Below, piece by piece: positions 58,092-64,000 of a stretch of 64,000 nucleotides of DNA; position 1 is the first letter of the stretch, and each line of letters starts with the position of its first letter. The DNA comes from Streptomyces sp. NBC_01408. GTDB taxonomy: Bacteria; Actinomycetota; Actinomycetes; Streptomycetales; Streptomycetaceae. Location: positions 558,001 through 622,000 of the forward strand of contig NZ_JAPEPJ010000001.1 of the NCBI RefSeq assembly GCF_026340255.1. The letters run 5' to 3'. Under the pieces are notes generated by a model. It ran no database searches, was not told where the DNA came from, and was given only the letters and a program-made list of their open reading frames with translations. A program made the translations under genes and the position numbers.

Positions 58092-58360
58092 GCCTCGGCT
58101 GGCGCTGGGAGTACGACCCGGACCACGCCCACGTGACCGGCGGCATTCCCGCCTCGGTCGTCGCCGAGGTCGAACGGCTGGCGGGGCAACTCGTCGACTT
58201 GGCCGACATGGGGGTCGACCTCGCCGAGATGGGCAACGGCCCCCGGCCCGGCGGCCTGCGTCGGATGGACGCCGCCGACGGCTGGTTCTACTTCCTCGCC
58301 GCGCCCCGGGCGCGGCTGATCGTCGTGGTGCGGATCGTGCCGCCTTTCGAAGCGCTGTAG
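58088..58360 (+). CDS. Small RelE/ParE-like protein, probable toxin
   Basis: 90 residues starting at GTG 58088, overlapping the upstream gene by 4 bp. Helical N-terminal half (IPASVVAEVERLAGQLVDLADMG) and a beta-rich C-terminal half ending G-W-F-Y-F-L-A-A-P-R-A-R-L-I-V-V-V-R-I-V-P-P-F, as in ParE/RelE-superfamily toxins, where late strands carry basic residues. Key catalytic residues cannot be assigned with certainty. Probable growth inhibitor neutralised by the preceding protein. Confidence 0.65.
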   Translation: MSLGWRWEYDPDHAHVTGGIPASVVAEVERLAGQLVDLADMGVDLAEMGNGPRPGGLRRMDAADGWFYFLAAPRARLIVVVRIVPPFEAL

Positions 58361-58389
58361 GCCAGGGCCGGGGGTCCGGACTTCCTCGT

Positions 58390-59349
58390 CTAGATCTTGC
58401 ACTGGAACACGGCCGCGCCGCGTTCGCGGCGGTAGCCCAGGGCCTCGTTGACCGTCCGCATCGGGGTGTTCTCGTCCGCCACCGTCGTGGCGATGGTGCG
58501 CAGGGCCGGATACCGCCCGGCCGCCTCCCGCAGCATGTGCTGCTTCACGGCGCGGCCGAGGCCGTGGCCGCGGTGGCCGGGGAGGACGGCCGTGTCGTAC
58601 TGGAGCGCCCGCGGGCCCGACGGGTCGGGCAGGACCAGGACCGTGTACGCGGCCACTTCGCCCGCGTCGGTCACCGCCGCGACGGTGGTGAGCTCACCGC
58701 CCCGGTCGAGGACCAGCCGCTGCATGGCGCGCACCCGTTCCGTGCCCCAGTCGGCGATGTTCTGGTCCATGTCCCCGGTGGGCGCGTCCTCCATCGCCTG
58801 GTGGGCCACGGCCAGGGCCTGCACCCGGTCGTCCGGGGTCAGGCCGGGCCAGGTCAGCAGGGTGTAGCCCGGCGTGACCGGGACCTCCACCGCCCGCGGC
58901 TGCGGGACGTCCTGTACGTACCAGTCCATCGGCAGGACGTTCTCGAAGCCGAGGGACTCCGCGAAGGCCTGCCCGGGTCCTCCCAGGTCGGCCACGGTGG
59001 CGACCGAGGTCCGGCCGTCCGCGAGCAGCTCCTCGCGTACCCGCTCCCACAGGGCCGTGCCCACGCCGCGCCGCCGCGCGTCCGGGCGTACCGCCAGCAC
59101 GTCCAGGAACGCGGTGTGGCGGTTGGCCTCCTCCGAGAACAGCAGCAGGCCCGCCACGCCCGCCCCTTCGTCGGCCGTCAACAGCACGGCGCGGCCGCGG
59201 ACCGGCGTCACGACCAGCCGCCCGGCGGTCTCCACCCGGGCGGGCGGCGGCAGGTCGGGCAGGTCGGCGGCCGCGGCGGCGACGAGCACCGCCAGCCAGC
59301 TGTCCACCTCCGCGTCGGAAGGGGGCAGGGTGAGGGAACGGATCGTCAT
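58390..59349 (-). CDS. Tandem-GNAT acetyltransferase
   Basis: 319 residues from ATG 59349 (MTIRSLTLPPSDAEVDSW). Two GNAT domains: the first with FLDVLAVRPDARRRGVGTALWERV (about 105), the second with YDTAVLPGHRGHGLGRAVKQHML (about 262). The upstream TAGGGT is 7 bases from the ATG, so the transcript is probably leaderless and the longer frame to 59409 is rejected. Tandem GNATs include MshD (mycothiol synthase), but this protein lacks close resemblance to it. Substrate unknown. Confidence 0.88.
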   Translation of the reverse strand: MTIRSLTLPPSDAEVDSWLAVLVAAAAADLPDLPPPARVETAGRLVVTPVRGRAVLLTADEGAGVAGLLLFSEEANRHTAFLDVLAVRPDARRRGVGTALWERVREELLADGRTSVATVADLGGPGQAFAESLGFENVLPMDWYVQDVPQPRAVEVPVTPGYTLLTWPGLTPDDRVQALAVAHQAMEDAPTGDMDQNIADWGTERVRAMQRLVLDRGGELTTVAAVTDAGEVAAYTVLVLPDPSGPRALQYDTAVLPGHRGHGLGRAVKQHMLREAAGRYPALRTIATTVADENTPMRTVNEALGYRRERGAAVFQCKI

Positions 59350-59355
59350 GTCCCG

Positions 59356-59366
59356 GACCCTAAACC
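59356..59366 (-). promoter_or_regulatory. -10 element, leaderless GNAT transcript
   Basis: On the minus strand TAGGGT ends 7 bases before ATG 59349. No ribosome-binding site. Confidence 0.45.
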
Positions 59367-59454
59367 GGCCCTGGCCCGAGTGCTCAGGGATTTCCCCCGT
59401 CACGGCCACGGCCGGGCACGGTCACCCCGGACGCGGAAACGGCGGACGCGGAAA

Positions 59455-59499
59455 CGGCGGACGGCCGGCAACCCGCGCGGGGTTGCCGGCCGTCCGCCG
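59455..59499. terminator. Very strong hairpin after the L,D-transpeptidase gene
   Basis: Perfect 20-bp stem (CGGCGGACGGCCGGCAACCC and complement) with a 5-base loop. It is preceded by two copies of GGACGCGGAAACGGC. It terminates the L,D-transpeptidase gene on the minus strand. Confidence 0.85.
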
Positions 59500-59516
59500 T
59501 CGGATGTGCCGTGCCG

Positions 59517-60773
59517 TCAGGAGGCCACGCCGGCCTTCCACTCCGCCCAGCTCATGTTCCAGCCGTTGAGGCCGTTGTCCGCCTTGATGATCTTGTCCGG
59601 GGAGTTCATCACGGTGACCACGTCGCCGATGAGCGAGTTGTCGAAGAACCACGCGCCGGGCTGCTCGGGGTCGTTGGCGCCCTTGGCGTCGTTCAGACCG
59701 ACACAGCCGTGACTGGTGTTCACCTTGCCGAAGATCGAGTCGGATCCCCAGTAGTTGCCGTGGATGAAGGTGCCGGAGGTGGACAGCCGCATCGCGTGCG
59801 GGACGTCCTTGATGTCGTACTCGCCCTTGCCCTCTTCGTTCTTGAAGCCGACGGTGGCGCCGTCCATCCGGGTCTCCTTGAACTTCTCGGAGATCACCAT
59901 CTGACCGTTGTACGTGGGGTTCGCCGGGGCACCGGCCGAGATCGGGATGGTCTTGAGGACCGCGCCGTCCCGGGTGACCGTCATCGTCTTCGCCTTCACG
60001 TCGACGGTGGAGACCTGGCTCCGGCCGATCTTGAAGGTGGCGGTCTTGTTCTGCACGCCCGCGACGCCCGGTGCGCCCTGCACGCCCTGGAGCTCCAGCT
60101 TCAGGGTGACCGTGGAGTTCGCCTGCCAGTACTGCTCGGGGCGGAAGTCGAGCCGCTGGTTGCCGAACCAGTGGCCGACGACCTCCTGGCCGCTGCTGGA
60201 GGAGACGGAGATGGCCGCCTGGACGGCCTTCTGGTCCTTGATCGGCTTGTTGAAGGTGATGGAGACCGGCATGCCCACGCCGACCGTCTGGCCCTCCTCC
60301 GGGACGAACGAGCCGATGAAGCTGTTCTCCGGGGAGAGGGTGGTGAAGGAGGAGTTCTCGTGCGCCTCGCGCCCGGCCTCGTCCTTCGCGGTCGCCGCCA
60401 GGGCGTACTTCGTGGAGCGCTTCAGCGCGGCGTCGGGCTTCCAGCTCTTGCCGTCGGCGGCTATCTTGCCGGCCACGGCCGCGCCCTCGGTGGTCTTCAG
60501 CTCGACCTTGGTGAGCGTGCCGTCGCTGACGGTGACCCCGGCCCCGTCGTTCAGGGCGACGTTGGTGGAGCCGTCCTTGGGGGAGATGGCTATTCGAGCC
60601 TTGGAGGCGTCCTTCGCCGCCGCCGCGTCCACCTCCGCCTGGGACTTGCTGGCCTCGCCGTTCCCCTTCGGCTCAGCGCCCCCGTCGTTGCACGCCGAGA
60701 GCATCAGTACGCCACCGAGCACGGCGGATACGGCCACCAGGGACCTTCTCCGACGCTTGCTGTCCGTCCTCAC
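59517..60773 (-). CDS. Lipoprotein L,D-transpeptidase with Ig-like domains
   Basis: 418 residues from GTG 60773 (GGAG just upstream; ATG 60785 is in frame but has no ribosome-binding site). Lipoprotein signal SLVAVSAVLGGVLMLSAC. Two Ig-like domains (about 60-250) followed by a YkuD domain with FIHGNYW and the catalytic NTSHGCVGLND (Cys about 355), then a C-terminal Trp-rich cap (NGLNGWNMSWAEWKAG). It makes 3-3 cross-links in peptidoglycan, the main type in actinobacteria. Anchored on the outer face of the membrane. Monocistronic. Confidence 0.93.
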   Translation of the reverse strand: MRTDSKRRRRSLVAVSAVLGGVLMLSACNDGGAEPKGNGEASKSQAEVDAAAAKDASKARIAISPKDGSTNVALNDGAGVTVSDGTLTKVELKTTEGAAVAGKIAADGKSWKPDAALKRSTKYALAATAKDEAGREAHENSSFTTLSPENSFIGSFVPEEGQTVGVGMPVSITFNKPIKDQKAVQAAISVSSSSGQEVVGHWFGNQRLDFRPEQYWQANSTVTLKLELQGVQGAPGVAGVQNKTATFKIGRSQVSTVDVKAKTMTVTRDGAVLKTIPISAGAPANPTYNGQMVISEKFKETRMDGATVGFKNEEGKGEYDIKDVPHAMRLSTSGTFIHGNYWGSDSIFGKVNTSHGCVGLNDAKGANDPEQPGAWFFDNSLIGDVVTVMNSPDKIIKADNGLNGWNMSWAEWKAGVAS

Positions 60774-60918
60774 ACGCCACTCCATCGTTGCCGGAAACCC
60801 CGAGGCTGCCGTCCCGGGGTCGGGCCGGGCAGGGGGACGCGCCCCCTGCCTCGCCCTGACAACGCGTTAACGTCGCGGATCGGTTCCACATTCCGTTCGA
60901 ATGTGGGCAACCCCACGG

Positions 60919-61260
60919 TCAGGCGTTGTCGTTCTCTTCGTCGAAGTCCCCATCTTCCCCGTCCAGGTCCCACTCCATGGACTCGGGGTCGTATTCGACG
61001 GGCTCGCTGCTCCAGGAGGCCTGCGCCAGCTCCACTCCGGGGATGTCGGCGACCAGGTCGGTGGGGTCCACCAGGTAGGCCAGGGCCTCCGATTCGTCCT
61101 CCCGGACGGCGGCCTCGGCGTGGCCGCGCTCGTCGTCCGGCATGAACTCGTCGGCCTTGATGTGGTCGAGCGCGGCTCCGGTGAGTGCCTGCGGATCCGG
61201 CACCTCAAGCACCAAATCCACCCGAAGTCGTACGTATCGTGATGTCTCAGAAGGGTTCAT
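60919..61260 (-). CDS. Acidic conserved-type hypothetical protein
   Basis: 113 residues from ATG 61260 (MNPSETSRYVRLRVDLVLEV). A basic beta-strand start is followed by an increasingly acidic tail (WDLDGEDGDFDEENDNA). The TACGCT box 7 bases upstream supports a leaderless transcript from this ATG and rejects the longer frame. No domain recognised; no export signal. It resembles short proteins with a single mixed alpha/beta domain common in Streptomyces. Function unknown. Confidence 0.75.
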   Translation of the reverse strand: MNPSETSRYVRLRVDLVLEVPDPQALTGAALDHIKADEFMPDDERGHAEAAVREDESEALAYLVDPTDLVADIPGVELAQASWSSEPVEYDPESMEWDLDGEDGDFDEENDNA

Positions 61261-61267
61261 ACGACGG

Positions 61268-61273
61268 AGCGTA
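61268..61273 (-). promoter_or_regulatory. -10 element, leaderless transcript
   Basis: On the minus strand TACGCT lies 7 bases before ATG 61260; no Shine-Dalgarno sequence. Confidence 0.45.
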
Positions 61274-61367
61274 AGCCCGCGGAACCCCCGGCTTTCCCAC
61301 GACCCGCCCCTTTCCGTAGCATCACCGCACACGGCCAATTCGCTGCTGCCACAAGGGGGATCGCACC

Positions 61368-61727
61368 GTGTCCGCACGTCGACCGCTGCTCACCGCTCTC
61401 GGAGCGACCACCCTCCTCGCCGCCCTCTGGTTCGTGCCCTCCGCGGGCGCGACCGCACCCGGGCACCCGGCGGGCGCTTCCGCCGCGCCCGCGGGGGCGA
61501 ACACCACCGGGACGGCCCCCGCCGCTTCCGGTCCGGCTTCCGGTTCCGGCCCGGACACCGGCGCCGGCACGGAGCCGCGTACGGCCGCGCAGGCCGCGCC
61601 CGCCCCGCTCTCCCTGGCCGACACCGGCTCCGTCGACACCACGCCCTACGTGCTCGGCGGCACGCTCTGCCTGTTCCTGGGCGCCGGGTCCGTGGCCTTC
61701 TCCGTACGCCGCTCCCACGCCCGGTAA
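61368..61727 (+). CDS. Small LAXTG-type sortase substrate
   Basis: 119 residues from GTG 61368. Signal peptide (LLTALGATTLLAALWFVPSAGA), a Ser/Ala/Gly/Pro-rich stalk of about 50 residues without structure, then L-A-D-T-G (about residue 84), a hydrophobic helix (YVLGGTLCLFLGAGSVAF) and a basic end (SVRRSHAR). LAXTG is the sorting motif of class E sortases in Streptomyces, so the protein is probably attached to the cell wall. No folded domain, so it may be a spacer or carry glycans. Confidence 0.78.
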   Translation: MSARRPLLTALGATTLLAALWFVPSAGATAPGHPAGASAAPAGANTTGTAPAASGPASGSGPDTGAGTEPRTAAQAAPAPLSLADTGSVDTTPYVLGGTLCLFLGAGSVAFSVRRSHAR

Positions 61728-61768
61728 GCCTGCGGACACTCCCCCGGGCCCGGCCGGCCCGGGGTACG

Positions 61769-61800
61769 GGAAAGGGCCGCCCCGGAGGGCGGCCCTTTCC
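61769..61800. terminator. Bidirectional terminator
   Basis: Perfect 13-bp stem GGAAAGGGCCGCC / GGCGGCCCTTTCC with a 6-base loop, between the sortase-substrate gene and the convergent hutH gene. Confidence 0.85.
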
Positions 61801-61816
61801 GTGCGTACGGAGCCCG

Positions 61817-63364
61817 TCAGGCGAGCGGACCCGTCACCGCCTCCACGGCCGTGACGAGCGCGCCGCTGCGCACGAACGCGTCGGCCGCGGCCAGGTCGGG
61901 GGCGAGGAAACGATCCGGCCCGGGACCCTCGACACCCGCCGCGCGGGCGGCCTCGATCGCCGCCAGGCTGGCCGGGGCCGCGGTGAGCCCGTGGCGCAGC
62001 TCGATGGCCCGGGTGGCCGCGTACAGCTCGATCGCGACGATCCGGGTCAGGTTGTCGATCGCCGTACGGAGCTTGCGCGCGGCCGACCACCCCATGGAGA
62101 CGTGGTCCTCCTGCATGGCGGAGGAGGGGATGGAGTCGGCGGACGCGGGCACCGCGAGCCGCTTCATCTCGCTGACCAGCGCGGCCTGCGTGTACTGGGC
62201 GATCATCAGGCCCGAGTCCACGCCCGCGTCGTCCGCGAGGAAGGGCGGCAGTCCGTGCGAGCGGTTCTTGTCGAGCAGCCGGTCGGTGCGCCGCTCGGCG
62301 ATGGAGCCCAGGTCGGCGGCCGCGATGGCGAGGAAGTCCAGGACGTAGGCGACCGGGGCGCCGTGGAAGTTGCCGTTGGACTCGACGCGGCCGTCGGGCA
62401 GGACCACCGGGTTGTCCACGGCGGCGGCCAGCTCGCGGGAGGCCACCAGGGCGGCGTGCGCCATGGTGTCGCGGCCCGCGCCGGCGACCTGCGGGGCGCA
62501 GCGCACGGAGTACGCGTCCTGCACGCGCGGGGCGGACTCCTCCTGGAAGTGCCCGGTGAGCCCGGAGCCCTTCAGCACGGCGGCCATGTTGGCGGCGGAG
62601 GCGCCCTGGCCGGGGTGCGGGCGGATGGCGTGCAGCTCGGGCTGGAGGACCTTCTCGGTGCCGAGCAGCGCCTCCAGCGTCAGCGCGGCGGTGATGTCGG
62701 CGGAGGTGTAGAGCTTGCCGAGGTCGGCGAGGGCCATGACCAGCATGCCGAGCATGCCGTCGGTGCCGTTGAGGAGGGCGAGGCCCTCCTTCTCGCGGAG
62801 CTCGACGGGCTCGATCCCGGCTTCGGCGAGCAGTTCGCCGGCGGGGCGGACGGTCCCGTCCGGGCCCTCGGCGTCGCCCTCGCCCATGAGCGCGAGCGCG
62901 CAGTGGGAGAGCGGCGCGAGGTCGCCGGAGCAGCCGAGGGAGCCGTACTCGTGGACGACGGGGGTGATCCCGGCGTTCAGGACGTCGGCCATGGTCTGGG
63001 CGACGGAGGGCCGTACGCCGGTGTGCCCGGAGGCGACGGTCTTGAGCCGGAGGAACATCAGCGCGCGGACCACCTCCCGCTCTACGCGCGGGCCCATGCC
63101 GGCGGCGTGCGAGCGGACGATGTTGCGCTGGAGCTGGGCGCGCAGCTCGGGACTGATGTGCCGGGAGGCGAGCGCACCGAACCCGGTGGACACCCCGTAG
63201 ACGGGCTCGGGCTTGGCCGCGAGGGCGTCGACGATCTCGCGGGCGCGGGCGAGGGCGTCGAGCGCCTCGCCGGACAGCTCGACCCGTGCGTTGCCGCGGG
63301 CGACGGCGATGACGTCCTCGGCAGTGGTCCCGAAGGGCCCCACCACGACAGTGTGCATATCCAT
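61817..63364 (-). CDS. hutH: Histidine ammonia-lyase
   Basis: 515 residues from ATG 63364 (MDMHTVVVGPFGTTAEDV). Converts histidine to urocanate and ammonia, the first step of histidine use. The MIO prosthetic-group triad sits in GSLGCSGDLAPLSH (about 144-146), reading Cys-Ser-Gly rather than the more usual Ala-Ser-Gly; I recall the Cys form in other Streptomyces HutH. Other landmarks: YGVSTGFGALASRHI, QEESAPRVQDAYSVRCAPQV, MQEDHVSMGW. TAGGGT lies 7 bases before the ATG, indicating a leaderless transcript; a GTG at 63373 is an alternative start. No other hut gene is in the window. Confidence 0.96.
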   Translation of the reverse strand: MDMHTVVVGPFGTTAEDVIAVARGNARVELSGEALDALARAREIVDALAAKPEPVYGVSTGFGALASRHISPELRAQLQRNIVRSHAAGMGPRVEREVVRALMFLRLKTVASGHTGVRPSVAQTMADVLNAGITPVVHEYGSLGCSGDLAPLSHCALALMGEGDAEGPDGTVRPAGELLAEAGIEPVELREKEGLALLNGTDGMLGMLVMALADLGKLYTSADITAALTLEALLGTEKVLQPELHAIRPHPGQGASAANMAAVLKGSGLTGHFQEESAPRVQDAYSVRCAPQVAGAGRDTMAHAALVASRELAAAVDNPVVLPDGRVESNGNFHGAPVAYVLDFLAIAAADLGSIAERRTDRLLDKNRSHGLPPFLADDAGVDSGLMIAQYTQAALVSEMKRLAVPASADSIPSSAMQEDHVSMGWSAARKLRTAIDNLTRIVAIELYAATRAIELRHGLTAAPASLAAIEAARAAGVEGPGPDRFLAPDLAAADAFVRSGALVTAVEAVTGPLA

Positions 63365-63436
63365 ATTCAGCACCCTACGGACTGAATCGCTTCATGTCAC
63401 CCCTTCCGAACGCGCCGCTCGCACGGGCCGGATTTT

Positions 63437-63476
63437 CAGCCCCTCCGGCGTTTGAGGAGCGGGGTCCGGGGCGGAC
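63437..63476. repeat. REP-like repeat after the GGDEF gene
   Basis: CTCCGGCGTTTGAGGAGCGG followed by a GTCCGGGGCGGAC-type hairpin; a diverged copy of the family, downstream of the GGDEF gene stop, where it may act as terminator. Confidence 0.6.
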
Positions 63477-63497
63477 GCCAGCAGTGGAGCGGCGGGA

Positions 63498-64000
63498 TCA
63501 CGGCCGCCCCCGGAAACGGCGGCGTTCGCCGACGGCAGCCTCGGCGGCGGCGTCGGCCAGGCGCACCACGGCGGTGTCGCGCCCCGCGACGACCGGCTTC
63601 GGCGAGCGCGCGGCCTTGGCCTTGTACTGGGCGGCGTCGGCCAGCCGGAACAGCCGCCTGGAGGAGGTGACCAGCCCGATCGGATCCCCGGTGGACGCCA
63701 CCCCGCAGGCCACGCCCTCGCCCAGCTCCAGCGCGGCCGCCCGGGTGCACAGCTCCTCGGTGACCCGTACCACCTCGTCGGCGGTCGGCCCGACCCCCAC
63801 CAGGCAGAACTCGTCGCCGCCGAGCCGGGCCACCAGCGCGCCGGGCAGTATGGCCCCGCACAGGCTGAGCACCGAGCCGAAGCGCTCCAGCAGCCGGTCG
63901 CCCATGGCGTGGCCCAGGGTGTCGTTGACCTTCTTGAGCCCGTTCAGGTCGCAGACCACCAGGCTGACCACGACCCCGGTCCGCCGGTGCTCCTCCAGCG
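63498..64000 (-). CDS. GGDEF-domain diguanylate cyclase (start outside window)
   Basis: C-terminal 167 residues of a protein with a GGDEF domain, which makes cyclic di-GMP from two GTP. Visible: VVCDLNGLKKVNDTLGHAMGDRLL (Mg and guanine contacts) and the active-site loop ARLGGDEFCLVG, fully conserved, then YKAKAARSPKP at the domain end and a charged Ala-rich tail. No RxxD inhibitory site upstream of GGDEF is apparent. The N-terminal sensory part is beyond the window edge. In Streptomyces, c-di-GMP controls development through BldD. Confidence 0.9.
   Translation of the reverse strand, partial: LEEHRRTGVVVSLVVCDLNGLKKVNDTLGHAMGDRLLERFGSVLSLCGAILPGALVARLGGDEFCLVGVGPTADEVVRVTEELCTRAAALELGEGVACGVASTGDPIGLVTSSRRLFRLADAAQYKAKAARSPKPVVAGRDTAVVRLADAAAEAAVGERRRFRGRP

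Overview
The window is high-GC actinobacterial DNA, almost certainly from a Streptomyces. Pointers are the pervasive G/C third positions, many GTG and some TTG starts, 4-bp GTGA/ATGA gene overlaps, a mycothiol S-conjugate amidase, a GTP-type PEP carboxykinase, a streptogrisin-type protease, HutH, a consensus sigma-R promoter before msrA, several leaderless-type promoters, one TTA codon (bldA type) and copies of the Streptomyces REP-like palindrome. From memory and unchecked, the order hutH - L,D-transpeptidase - msrA - metB - ilvA - greA - mca - pckG - aminotransferase resembles the S. coelicolor chromosome around SCO4930-SCO4985.

Layout. 0-8.1 kb: end of an M14 carboxypeptidase; a D-amino-acid catabolic locus (IclR regulator and RidA, divergent from a DSD1-like deaminase and a D-aminoacylase); a YdcF-type membrane protein; a streptogrisin-C-like protease. 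8.1-14.6 kb is repeat-rich: tandem repeats and an 83-bp inverted repeat at 8.1-8.7 kb; LysR/F420-type reductase, FBP, GNAT and macro-domain genes; then about 1.2 kb of apparently non-coding DNA built from two identical 162-bp inverted arms around a repeat-filled core; then an iteron-like array and a hairpin with 13-bp tandem repeats before the aminotransferase gene. 17-21.7 kb: a four-gene overlapping operon (two substrate-binding-type proteins, one fused to a VWA domain, plus a TelA-family protein). 21.8-31.4 kb: pckG, a TrhA-type protein with an 18-bp operator-like palindrome, and a four-gene surface-glycan locus (processive GT2, GT39-like, GT2-GtrA, secreted galactose-oxidase-like copper enzyme).

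31.6-44 kb: a thioredoxin-domain protein, an orphan serine recombinase, a DUF4344 metallopeptidase, a 1131-residue STAND ATPase with TPRs, the mca pair, and a probable insertion at about 40.9-43.7 kb (frameshifted gene, TetR regulator, bldA-type kinase). 44-51.5 kb is core: greA, an ABC-2 exporter, ilvA, MarR, a sigma-like protein with its partner, metB. 51.5-56.9 kb holds three paralogues of an uncharacterised repeat protein around an M48 protease. 57-64 kb: sigma-R-driven msrA, a toxin-antitoxin-like pair, a tandem GNAT, an L,D-transpeptidase lipoprotein, a LAXTG sortase substrate, hutH and the end of a GGDEF gene. No tRNA, rRNA, CRISPR array or intact transposase was seen.

The best candidates for something undescribed are the 12.6-13.75 kb inverted element, the paralogue-M48 cluster, the STAND protein with Arg in its P-loop, and the bldA-type kinase island bracketed by TTTCTAGAAA sites.
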